The position numbers and the translations under genes were made by a program. This document shows positions 1 through 8,359 of a DNA stretch of 64,000 bases, piece by piece. Source of the DNA: Candidatus Poribacteria bacterium (GTDB lineage: Bacteria; Poribacteria; WGA-4E; WGA-3G); contig OY282386.1 of assembly GCA_958295945.1 (NCBI GenBank), forward strand, positions 3,218,204 to 3,282,203, given 5' to 3'. Positions within the stretch are counted from its first letter, which is position 1. Every line of letters starts with the position of its first letter. Below the pieces are notes generated by a model. The model had not been told where the DNA came from, searched no databases, and was given only the letters and a program-made list of their open reading frames with translations.

Positions 1-1
1 C

Positions 2-787
2 AAAGTTAGGATGAAAGAATAGGTCAAGAAGTGCGATATTATGCCGCCACTTACTATCTCTATTCACCGTTGCCCAACCGACGATTACACCGTCTTGTGT
101 AGTCAATAATTTTGCATCATTTAAGACATCACTTACTTCCAATGTGCGCTTCAAAATCAAAAAGCCGCTTTCCAAATTCGTTGGACCGTAGACGTTCCAT
201 AGCAGGCTACGTAGTATATCCCACCCGACAATACCGGATAACGCAGTTAACTTCGGCCAATCGTGCCATTCAACATCTTTCGGAAGTGCGGTAGTTGTAG
301 CGAAGTATGTTTCCTCAAAATCATCGTTCACATGATACTTCATAAACCCTGATTCTGGATAAACGCTTTCAAATCCAAAGCTGTGGTATATATGATATGG
401 ATGACTGTTGTAACCAGTTCCGAGGTAGAGTGCGTGTCCGTTTCTTTGGCGAAAACCCTCCATTTGAAAAGCCATTGTGCCTTTACACGCCCCTTTTCTG
501 CGTTGATCTGGTAGTGTATAGACATGACCTAATATCCCTATCCCATCATGTTCTACTGTCATGATGTTTGTGATGATATGTCCATCTACTTTTCCAACAT
601 AGAAACGTGTTTCCAGTTCGTCAAGTGGTTCGACTACACACCTTTCAATGTGCCAATCGAAGAATTGCGGTTTGTGTCCAAGAAACTTCTTTATCTCTTC
701 GGCATGGGGTTGATCAGGAGCATTGATTACGCCAACTTCCATTACCTCATCTGTTCTTAACGTTGTCTCTCCAAGTATTTCGTACAT
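2..787 (-). CDS. GNAT-family N-acetyltransferase, partial at left edge
   Basis: The minus-strand frame is open from an ATG at 785-787 to the window edge, so the C-terminus is missing; about 262 codons are visible. The start has a good ribosome binding site (GAGGT a few bases upstream). Residues around 105-150 carry an acetyl-CoA-binding signature (LPDQRRKGACKG, followed by HPYHIYHSFGFES), which matches GNAT motifs A and B. The family transfers an acyl group from acyl-CoA to an amine; the substrate cannot be told. It starts 23 bases after the AddB-like gene and is probably cotranscribed with it and metG. A second acetyltransferase-like region may follow outside the window. Confidence 0.75.
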   Translation of the reverse strand, partial: MYEILGETTLRTDEVMEVGVINAPDQPHAEEIKKFLGHKPQFFDWHIERCVVEPLDELETRFYVGKVDGHIITNIMTVEHDGIGILGHVYTLPDQRRKGACKGTMAFQMEGFRQRNGHALYLGTGYNSHPYHIYHSFGFESVYPESGFMKYHVNDDFEETYFATTTALPKDVEWHDWPKLTALSGIVGWDILRSLLWNVYGPTNLESGFLILKRTLEVSDVLNDAKLLTTQDGVIVGWATVNRDSKWRHNIALLDLFFHPNF

Positions 788-810
788 CTTTACCTCACGA
801 ATAAATGAAA

Positions 811-3800
811 CTATGTGTCTGTTTGGGATGATTCAACAAATGCACCGACACGGCAAATTCGTTTGTAAGTACAATAACTACACGGTTTGGTGTGGTCTTT
901 CGGAGTAAGTGGTGCCTGTCCTTCCTCCACAGAATCTACATAAGAATCAACACGTGTGATGATTGGGAAAATACCGTTAGATATGCTTTCAACGTACTGT
1001 TGAATATAACCACTTACACGATTAAGTCGTGATTCAAATTGTTCGTCATACAACAATTGTCCACTATTTGTGCCTACGGGTTTCCATTCGGCACCATTAT
1101 AATTTCTGAAAGCAATATCATTGTAATCCTCTATACCAATACCCAATTCTACTTTGCATTCGTCTAATCTGATTATGTGATAAAGTCCTGCCGTAGGTTC
1201 TAATCCTGTTCTCCCATTTTGTTCCAATAATTGCTGTGCGATCTGTAGATAGATTGGGAGTTGGATGCTCCGACCTTCAAGTATATCCTGCATTCTTACC
1301 GTTGAACTTCCTGTCTTATAGTCTATGACGTTAAAACTCCCTGCACCAATATCAAGACGATCTATTTTGCAAACCATTTTAACATTGCCTATTGAAACAG
1401 GTTCTGACTGACTCAGTTCCTCATCCCTATTACCTAGTGGATATCCGACACTCACTTCAAAATAACGTGGCATAACAGTTAGATCGTATTTGCGTTGGGC
1501 ATCAAGCCATTTATGTAGTGCCACCCGTTGTTTCTCAATCTCTACAATCCAAAAGAGATTATCTTCACTAACCCCCTCTCGCTTATTCCGTTTTTCTTCA
1601 GATTTACGGTGTAATATTTCATCTAATTGCTGTTTTGCTATATCAAAGTCTTCATCCGAACATAGTGCTATTGCGGGACATTCATTTTCGCGGCGATTGT
1701 TGTGGAATTCAAAAAGGACATCATGAATCAACGAACCCTTTTCAAGAGGAGATGGTTCGTCATCTTCTTCGTCTTCTTCAGCTTTGTATCTCAGTACTTT
1801 ATTGACATAGTATTGAAACGGACAATTCGCATAAATTTCCAAATCTGAGACAGAATATCTCTTTTCATGCAACTTTTCCAATTGTGCTTGACTTTCCTCA
1901 GATAGATTTCCTTCTTTCAATCTGCCTTCGTAAGCCATAAGTTCGTGTGTGTCCTCACGGCTTTTTTCAATAGAAACAACATGGTCTATTAAGGAACGTC
2001 TGTTATCAAGATCTTCAGGGAATGTATTGGTAGATGAATGTTCTGTTGTTGACACATAATTTCCGTAAGCACTGAGGAAACCTGGAACACTCCTTTGCGT
2101 GGGATTTTCAATCGTTTCCGACCCAATATGAGCGATTTCTTGTAGCTGCGACAGAAACAAGGATGGGATTAATTGCGATACATTTTCACGTTGTGGGGTC
2201 AGGAGATATAATCGCTCACAAAATGATTTCAACACACGATAGAATAGAAACCGATTGTCGTAAAGATGTTCATCTTCCGTACGAGATGGTGTGTCGGGTA
2301 GCAAGGGATCGGGACGATAAATCGGAGGAAATCCACCGTCTACAAAATCACCTAAAAAGACATTTTTATACTCCGAACTCCTTAGTTCACCGAGAGTGAC
2401 TATCTTGACTGTCTCACTTTTTGTCTGTGCTCTGTTCTGATAGTGAGTGTGTTTGGCAATATAATGTAGTTTATTGATATAGTATGCAAGTTGAAACGAT
2501 CCTTCCTCTTCAGATGTTAATGTTATGCAAAGTTCTCCAACAATTCTCTTAAATGTATGTAATGCATTCACTTCACCTTCAACGATTTTACTGTTTTTTT
2601 GTAGCATCGGGTTTAGTATGCGTTGTAAAACACCACCCTTATCCAAGATCACGTTGATATAATCCTGGAATTCATTTGGAAGAAATGCGCGTGCCGGTGA
2701 TGCGGGATTGTCATTGGAGAAATAGATATCTCCTATAGCCTCTTTTCTTGATGAAAGTCGGGAGAAGATGGCTTTGACGACTTCTGATTTTGTAAGCGGT
2801 ATGTTTTCCACAAGAGCATAAGGGATACCAAAAGCGGGGAATGTTTCGGCAATCCGCTGTTGGTATTGCGTTAAGTTGTAATATGCCACACAGATGTCTC
2901 CCAGTTTGCAATCTCCATCAGACACATGCTTCTGAATTAGATGTGCAATCTGTTCAACCTCATCGGTTCGGTCAGCAGGTTTTATTACTTTAATCTGTTG
3001 TGTTAGATCCTTCTTGTGCGTCAATGTCTTATTCGTTTGAAACAGATTTTGTGCGAAATAACTATGGTTGTCGTCATTTCGGTCATAGTCGGTATCTATA
3101 TGTGCACCTGCTGTTCTAAATTGGGAGACGAGGGATTTAATTATCTTATATAAATCAGTATTTGCTTCTATACAGTCTGTTCGAAACCACATCTCTATGT
3201 CAGGTATCTGAGCAATACGGGTCAGTATTTTGATATCTGATTTGGAAAGGACAAAGAAACCTTCAACGACGATGAGATTTGCTTTGGGGAATGCCTGTTT
3301 GATAAAGTCGTCTTCAAAATTGTTTGCAAGGTAAAGGTGTTTGCCCTTGTCGTCTATCCACCCGTTTTGAAGTTTTGACTCATATTGACTATATATATTG
3401 GATAGGTCAGTCTTGGTAGGCGTATTTGCTTCAATATCTCGGACAGTCTCCCCCTTTTCTTTTAAATTATTTATCGTGTTAGCAATGAGAGAAAGTGTAC
3501 TGTCTGGAATGGGTTTATTCTGGATTGGTCTGAATGCATTATAGTTATCAGCATCATCTTCAGCGATTTCGTTAAGCCAAAGGTTTTGAATTCCTGTTGA
3601 GATATGTGTTCTTGCAGGACGAACCCGATTGTATAACCTCTGAATAAAATTTTGAATGTCGTAGACTTGTAGATTAGCAACGGCACGGTTCGGATGATAG
3701 TCAATCAACTCGCGTTGACGATTTAAACGTGCTGAATCTGTTGGCACAATGATAACAAACGAATCTGCTTCGTTATTCTGAATGCGGGTTTTGAGGGTTG

Positions 3801-3834
3801 CTTCAATGTTTTGCATTTGTGAGATTAGGGACAA
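811..3834 (-). CDS. AddB-like PD-(D/E)XK nuclease with Fe-S cluster motif
   Basis: A 1007-residue protein of the AddB/RexB type, the subunit of a DNA-end-processing helicase-nuclease used in recombinational repair. The C-terminal nuclease core is visible around residue 838 (VIDYKTGSS, then QLPIYLQ). One Cys near residue 668 (YANCPFQYYV) and a C-x2-C-x5-C cluster near residue 985 (PCSYCTYKRIC) form the four-cysteine iron-sulfur staple known from AddB. The N-terminus (IIVPTDSARLNRQREL) shows no Walker A motif, so this subunit probably does not hydrolyse ATP. The longest frame begins with TTG; an ATG six codons on (3816) is an equally good start and neither has a clear Shine-Dalgarno. No addA is in the window. 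It begins 12 bases after metG. Confidence 0.75.
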   Translation of the reverse strand: MSLISQMQNIEATLKTRIQNNEADSFVIIVPTDSARLNRQRELIDYHPNRAVANLQVYDIQNFIQRLYNRVRPARTHISTGIQNLWLNEIAEDDADNYNAFRPIQNKPIPDSTLSLIANTINNLKEKGETVRDIEANTPTKTDLSNIYSQYESKLQNGWIDDKGKHLYLANNFEDDFIKQAFPKANLIVVEGFFVLSKSDIKILTRIAQIPDIEMWFRTDCIEANTDLYKIIKSLVSQFRTAGAHIDTDYDRNDDNHSYFAQNLFQTNKTLTHKKDLTQQIKVIKPADRTDEVEQIAHLIQKHVSDGDCKLGDICVAYYNLTQYQQRIAETFPAFGIPYALVENIPLTKSEVVKAIFSRLSSRKEAIGDIYFSNDNPASPARAFLPNEFQDYINVILDKGGVLQRILNPMLQKNSKIVEGEVNALHTFKRIVGELCITLTSEEEGSFQLAYYINKLHYIAKHTHYQNRAQTKSETVKIVTLGELRSSEYKNVFLGDFVDGGFPPIYRPDPLLPDTPSRTEDEHLYDNRFLFYRVLKSFCERLYLLTPQRENVSQLIPSLFLSQLQEIAHIGSETIENPTQRSVPGFLSAYGNYVSTTEHSSTNTFPEDLDNRRSLIDHVVSIEKSREDTHELMAYEGRLKEGNLSEESQAQLEKLHEKRYSVSDLEIYANCPFQYYVNKVLRYKAEEDEEDDEPSPLEKGSLIHDVLFEFHNNRRENECPAIALCSDEDFDIAKQQLDEILHRKSEEKRNKREGVSEDNLFWIVEIEKQRVALHKWLDAQRKYDLTVMPRYFEVSVGYPLGNRDEELSQSEPVSIGNVKMVCKIDRLDIGAGSFNVIDYKTGSSTVRMQDILEGRSIQLPIYLQIAQQLLEQNGRTGLEPTAGLYHIIRLDECKVELGIGIEDYNDIAFRNYNGAEWKPVGTNSGQLLYDEQFESRLNRVSGYIQQYVESISNGIFPIITRVDSYVDSVEEGQAPLTPKDHTKPCSYCTYKRICRVGAFVESSQTDT

Positions 3835-3846
3835 GATAGCACGTCG

Positions 3847-5721
3847 TTATCTTACTTGTGTGCCGAGAGGAACTTCAGTCTCAGGACTTACCAACACAAC
3901 AGACTCATCACTTGCGGCGAGGATCATTCCGTGTGATTCTACATTGCGTATGGTCGCGGGTTCTAAATTGACGACAACAATAACCTTTTTTCCTATTAGG
4001 ATGTCTGGCTTATAGTGTTCTGCTATTCCTGCGACAACCTGTCTTTTTTCTGTGCCAAGGTCTACCTGCAATTTGAGGAGACGATCCGCGCCTTCAATCG
4101 GTTCAGCAGATGTGACGGATCCAACACGTAGATCCATTTTCTGAAAATCTGCAAAGGATATGAGACTGGATTTTTGCTCTTTTGTTTTCTTTTCCTGTTT
4201 TGCGGTTTCTTTTTTCAGATCAATACGCGGGAATATAGGTTCACCTCTGCTTACTTCTATGTCAACAGGTAAACGTCCCCATTCTGCGACGGTATCAAAT
4301 TCTGATAAACCGATCTGTTTCTGAATTTTCTCAGCAGTTTCAGGTACATAAGGTGAAATCAGCACAGAAATGTATCGTAACGCTTCCAAACAATTATAGA
4401 GGATTGTTCCCATTCTCGGTATTGTTTCAGGTTTTGCAAGGGTCCATACTTCAGTTTGTTGTACGTATCGGTTGACACGTCGCACAAATTCCCAGATTGT
4501 CTCTAATGCACTATCAAAGGCGAAGGTTGCCATGTGTTCATCCAATTTTTCGGATGTCGTCTGTGCCATCTCCACGATTTCTGTGTCAATATCATCTGGA
4601 GTTGACGGTGCTGGGATTCCATCGAAGTTCTTGTTAACTAAACCGAGAACGCGATTCAGCAGGTTCCCCAAATCATTTGCAAGATCAGCATTGTAGCGTT
4701 GATGTAAGCGAGTGGGACGGTAGTCGCCATCGTTGCCGAAACTAAACTCCCGCATGAGATAATAACGGAACGCATCCACACCGTAAGTTTCGATGTCTCC
4801 ATCCATATCAATGAAGATGCCGCGTGTTTTGCTGAGTGCTTCACCATCCTTCGTCAACCAACCGTGCGCGACAATCTGCTTAGGAAGTGGTAAGTTTGCT
4901 GCCATCAACATGGCGGGCCAAAGAAGCGCGTGAAATCGGGTGATTTCCTTTGCCATCATGTGAACATTCGCGGGCCAAAATGTCCGATATTTTTCGCTAT
5001 CGGCATCATAACCGAGAGCGGTTATGTAGTTGGGTAATGCATCTATCCAGACATAAGCAATGTGTTCTGGGTCAAATGGTAAGGGTATTCCCCACGAAAC
5101 AGAGGAACGTGAGATGCTTGTATCCTCTAAACCTGACTCCAGCACGTTCAATAGTTCATTCCGTCTGCTTTCTGGGTATACGAAATCAGGATTATCACTA
5201 TAATGTTGTAATAACCGATCTTGATATTTGGATAATCTAAAAAAGTAGTTTTCCTCTTTCACCCATTCTAATGGCAATTTATGGATGGGACAGATCTTTT
5301 CATCCGTTAGTTCTTTCTCTGGAAAAAAACGTTCACACGGACGACAGTAATGTCCTTCGTACGGTGCTTTGTAGACATCTCCGCTTTCATATAGGGCAGT
5401 AAGAAACTTTCTTATGCCGCGTTTGTGTAGTTCGCTTGTTGTTCGGAGAAAGATGTCATTTGATATATTTAGACGTTCCCACAACTTAGTAAAAATCGGT
5501 GCTAACTTATCGCAGAATGCTTGTGGTGTAAGTCCTTCGGTTTCAGCTGTTTTATCAATGTTTGCTCCGTGTTCATCAACGCCAGTAAGAAAAGAAACTT
5601 CATTACCTTTGATTCGGTGGTATCGTGCTAATACATCCGCAGCGATTGTGGTGTAGGCGTGTCCGGCATGGGGTTCACCGTTGGCGTAGTAGATAGGGGT
5701 GGTGACGTAAAATGTACTCAT
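3847..5721 (-). CDS. metG: Methionyl-tRNA synthetase
   Basis: A 624-residue class I aminoacyl-tRNA synthetase that charges tRNA-Met in the cytoplasm. The HIGH-type motif is seen as HAGH near residue 20 and the KMSKS-type motif as LSKTRG near residue 300. A metal-binding knob is present with a C-x2-C pair (YCRPC) and a second half C-x2-H (CPIHK) in place of the usual C-x2-C. Residues from about 515 to the end form an EMAP/Arc1p tRNA-binding domain (DLRVGSV...LLKLQVDLG...GMILAAS). The anticodon-binding helical domain lies between. It is the first gene of a minus-strand run with the AddB-like and GNAT genes. I saw no T-box or SAM-responsive leader upstream. Confidence 0.96.
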   Translation of the reverse strand: MSTFYVTTPIYYANGEPHAGHAYTTIAADVLARYHRIKGNEVSFLTGVDEHGANIDKTAETEGLTPQAFCDKLAPIFTKLWERLNISNDIFLRTTSELHKRGIRKFLTALYESGDVYKAPYEGHYCRPCERFFPEKELTDEKICPIHKLPLEWVKEENYFFRLSKYQDRLLQHYSDNPDFVYPESRRNELLNVLESGLEDTSISRSSVSWGIPLPFDPEHIAYVWIDALPNYITALGYDADSEKYRTFWPANVHMMAKEITRFHALLWPAMLMAANLPLPKQIVAHGWLTKDGEALSKTRGIFIDMDGDIETYGVDAFRYYLMREFSFGNDGDYRPTRLHQRYNADLANDLGNLLNRVLGLVNKNFDGIPAPSTPDDIDTEIVEMAQTTSEKLDEHMATFAFDSALETIWEFVRRVNRYVQQTEVWTLAKPETIPRMGTILYNCLEALRYISVLISPYVPETAEKIQKQIGLSEFDTVAEWGRLPVDIEVSRGEPIFPRIDLKKETAKQEKKTKEQKSSLISFADFQKMDLRVGSVTSAEPIEGADRLLKLQVDLGTEKRQVVAGIAEHYKPDILIGKKVIVVVNLEPATIRNVESHGMILAASDESVVLVSPETEVPLGTQVR

Positions 5722-6427
5722 ATATCCGTTTGTTTAGACTCCCGTTTCGGTTGAGAACGCAATTTGTAAATGATTGCAGTTAAGCAATTTTTATTTTATC
5801 CTAATGGTCGGCGTTTGTCAAGGGATTTTGGATTAGGCAGGGAGGTAGGTTTTGGTATTTCCAACGCATTTTTTCACATCAGTTAAGGATGTGAAATTAA
5901 CTTGGTTGTTTTTTTGGTTGTTTTTTACTTTTTTTCTATGACCCTATCAGGCTTGTTGTGGTATGGGTTTATAGTGGTTTTAGTGGTTTATTGAATTTTT
6001 AAAAAAAACAACCAATGTCGTTTTTTAACTTTTAGTTTTTGTTTGTTATTCGTTTTCTGTTCATATATTTGGACATCATTCTAATTGATGGTGGATTGGG
6101 ATTGTTGTATTTTTTGGTGATGGGAACAATGGATTTCATGTATGTTTGGGGTTGAATTTGTCAAGATTTTGTATTACATCCGGGTTGGAAACCCTTCAAC
6201 AATATGGTAATACTATTTCTAATAAAGAATAGTTCAATATGAGATTATAAATTCAAACGAAGGCAAAGAATGTCCGAGGTGAAATGAATTGCGCTACTAC
6301 GAATACCGCAATATCTTAATCGAATGTTCACTTAATTTCTAATTCAATCTAAAAACTACTTTTGTAGAATAGAACTTACAAGACTATTACTTGTGTGCTT
6401 GGGACAATTGAGTGGAAATGGTGTTTG
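5722..6427. other. 706-bp gene-free stretch with palindromic repeats
   Basis: There is no convincing gene here. TTCACATC (5873-5880) pairs with GATGTGAA (5888-5895). A perfect 14-base inverted repeat (TTGGTTGTTTTTTT at 5902-5915 and its complement at 6002-6015) encloses 86 bases. At 6187-6200 there is a GGGTTGGAAACCC-type hairpin similar to one at 12718-12735. From 6209 there is a copy of the ATACCATTTCTAATA repeat seen at 13139 and 35413, and GAATTGCGCTACTACGAA at 6286-6303 recurs at 47586-47603. The stretch appears to be a graveyard of small repeat elements between the metG operon and the Uma2 operon. Confidence 0.5.
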
Positions 6428-7207
6428 TCATGCACTTTCGTATTTTGTGTTTGCGATTTGTGCGCGTAACTGTTCTATCTCAGTTTCTAATTCACTTACC
6501 TTCGCTTCCGCTGCTTCATGAAGGTGTTGTGCTTCTTCCCGCATGTGCTTTTCTTCCATAGATGTCATTATAGGTGTGCCATCAGGGAGATACGGACGCA
6601 TGAGTCTCACCTGCGTATTCTGATTATCTTCCCAACGGAACCAAAGGTTCAATGCTTCGCTAAACAGTCCACCTTCTGTATCTGGTTCTATCTCTACGAT
6701 ATCTCCCGAAGGCATCCGTTGCCATCCTCGGAACTCCGCAGGTTTTTCCATCTCAGGTTGATGGATGAAGTATTCTTGAGCACTCATATCTTGTAGATAC
6801 ACTTGTACTTTTTCGTGCCGATCTTTATCTGCAGTCGCATCGGAAAGAAACTCAAAGACTACTATCGGTACTGCCCCTTCTGACCACGTGTAAAAACTAC
6901 GCCGTTGTGGGTATTTATCTACACCAAACACAACATAAATATCAGGTGCAACTACTTTTGACATGTCACCTTCCTTATAGTAGATGAAATTGTCAACCCC
7001 AATATATATGTGTTCATTCATTGCGAAATAGCGTGAAAGTTGATCAGAAAACGTAGTGATCTGATCAGCGTGAAATCCTGTTGATGCCATAGGTTCATCG
7101 TCCTCATAGGGATACCCTTCTATGTAAACAGTCGGTTTTCCTGCTGCTTTTGGAAAGACTGGTATATATTTTTTCTGTCTTAATTTAAAATCATATAGGG
7201 TGTTCAT
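6428..7207 (-). CDS. Uma2-family (DUF820) putative endonuclease
   Basis: A Uma2/DUF820 protein, a PD-(D/E)XK-fold family found in many copies in cyanobacteria and in environmental bacteria and of unknown biological role. The core is visible as APDIYVVF, then VVFEFLSDATADKDRHEKVQVYL and EYFIHQPEM. The C-terminal 40 residues are a charged coiled coil (HEAAEAKVSELETEIEQLRAQ). The frame extends to an ATG at 7219, but GGAGAA lies just upstream of the ATG at 7207, which gives the better start (MNTLYDFKLR). It lies 65 bases after a small gene on the same strand and probably shares its transcript. Confidence 0.8.
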   Translation of the reverse strand: MNTLYDFKLRQKKYIPVFPKAAGKPTVYIEGYPYEDDEPMASTGFHADQITTFSDQLSRYFAMNEHIYIGVDNFIYYKEGDMSKVVAPDIYVVFGVDKYPQRRSFYTWSEGAVPIVVFEFLSDATADKDRHEKVQVYLQDMSAQEYFIHQPEMEKPAEFRGWQRMPSGDIVEIEPDTEGGLFSEALNLWFRWEDNQNTQVRLMRPYLPDGTPIMTSMEEKHMREEAQHLHEAAEAKVSELETEIEQLRAQIANTKYESA

Positions 7208-7272
7208 AGTCTTCTCCATAAAGTTCTTTGTTGGTGGTCGCCTAGGATAATTTCATAAGATGGAGTAGATAT

Positions 7273-7485
7273 TTATCCCAAATCCTCATTTTCCCAATTT
7301 TCTGTAGCTTTGGCAAATTCTTTTGAAAGGTCTTCAGAGATTGTCTGTTCAAGCAGTTCGATGAGATCTTCACGGAATTTTGTCCAATCATCTCCACGGC
7401 GCGTAAAGCGATGCATTCCTGCAATTTCAACATACATTGTGTCTTGTGGTTCAGACATAGATTCTAAATAACGTTTGACTTCCAT
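7273..7485 (-). CDS. Small conserved-looking hypothetical protein upstream of Uma2
   Basis: A 70-residue acidic protein with no recognised domain. It is supported by a strong Shine-Dalgarno (AAGGAG five bases before the ATG) and by its position directly upstream of the Uma2 gene in the same direction. An overlapping frame on the same strand (7242-7433) has no ribosome binding site. The sequence is mostly helical and rich in Glu (FREDLIELLEQTISEDLSKEF). It could be a regulatory partner of the Uma2 protein, but nothing in the sequence shows this. Confidence 0.6.
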   Translation of the reverse strand: MEVKRYLESMSEPQDTMYVEIAGMHRFTRRGDDWTKFREDLIELLEQTISEDLSKEFAKATENWENEDLG

Positions 7486-7560
7486 TTTTTCTCCTTATTT
7501 ATCAACATTCTTTCTACAGCGTATCTCATAAATATTGTATTCACTACAGAAGTTCACTTT

Positions 7561-7642
7561 CATTGTAGAACGGGGTCTCTGTGTCCGCCATTATTTTCGC
7601 GTGTTTAGGCATTGCGGGGCACAGAGACCCCGCACTACAATG
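7561..7642. repeat. 82-bp palindromic element (CGGGGTCTCTGTG family)
   Basis: The left end (CATTGTAG, two bases, CGGGGTCTCTGTG) is matched by its reverse complement at 7616-7642, with 24 of 27 positions agreeing. About 29 bases separate the arms. The GC-rich core stands out from the AT-rich flanks. It lies between the promoter side of the Uma2 operon and the 3' end of the HAD gene, so it may also act as a terminator, but a MITE-like mobile palindrome is the simpler reading. Confidence 0.75.
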
Positions 7643-7664
7643 ATTAATGAAATACGTTCTAAAG

Positions 7665-8351
7665 TCAAGATGCTTTCATCCATTCGTGGATTTCCCAGTT
7701 TGCTTCAAGTGCCTGTTTGCGAAGTCCTTTGCTCGGATTGACTGCGACAGGTTTGCCTACAGCATTTAACATCGGTAGATCAGATTGACTGTCACTATAA
7801 GCATAGCATATATCAAGTGGAATCTCTGTTTGTTCGCTGAACTTTTTCATTGCTATTGCCTTTTGCTCTCCGATGAGCGGTTCGGATGTGAGTTCACCAG
7901 TGAACTTGCCATCTTGTTCCACAAGTGCGGGAGCTAAGACAGACTCAGCACCGAAAAACTCAGCGATGGGACTGACAATGAAATCAAGTGAGCCGGTCAA
8001 TAGGACGACTTGGTGTCCTTGTTCTTTGTGTTCTTGTATTTGTGTAATGGCTTCAGGATATATTTTGTGTTTCAGATAATTTTCGAACATATCAGATGCT
8101 GAAGTTTTTAATGTGTCTGCGTTCATTCCACGATAATTTCTATAGAATACCCGATTAAACTGTGGTCTACTAATCCGATCTAAAATCAGATAGTATATGA
8201 TCTTTGGTAGGAAACCGATTGTCCAGAATAGTTTCTGTATTCGAGAAAACGATGAAGTCCGAAGCCAGACGTAACAATGCACAATAGTTGTGCTTACCAA
8301 AGTGCCGTCTACATCAAAGAACGCGATTGTTTTATTTTGAAGCGATTCCAA
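7665..8351 (-). CDS. HAD-IB family phosphatase
   Basis: A 228-residue haloacid dehalogenase of subfamily IB (phosphoserine-phosphatase-like). The nucleophile and acid/base aspartates are D13 and D15 (FFDVDGTL); motif II is LLTGS and motif III/IV is YSDSQSDLPML. Such enzymes remove phosphate from small organic molecules or lipids. The start is TTG with AGGA seven bases upstream, eight bases after the large reductase/acyltransferase gene, so the two are translated together. HAD-IB enzymes often sit next to, or are fused with, PlsC and fatty acyl reductase domains, which suggests a phospholipid or ether-lipid phosphatase role here. The substrate is inference. Confidence 0.85.
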   Translation of the reverse strand: MESLQNKTIAFFDVDGTLVSTTIVHCYVWLRTSSFSRIQKLFWTIGFLPKIIYYLILDRISRPQFNRVFYRNYRGMNADTLKTSASDMFENYLKHKIYPEAITQIQEHKEQGHQVVLLTGSLDFIVSPIAEFFGAESVLAPALVEQDGKFTGELTSEPLIGEQKAIAMKKFSEQTEIPLDICYAYSDSQSDLPMLNAVGKPVAVNPSKGLRKQALEANWEIHEWMKAS

Positions 8352-8359
8352 TTTAATTC

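Noticed and set aside
5722-5900. T-box or SAM riboswitch ahead of metG
   Set aside because: The hairpin at 5873-5895 lacks the conserved T-box or SAM-riboswitch sequences and has A-runs, not T-runs, in the direction of metG.
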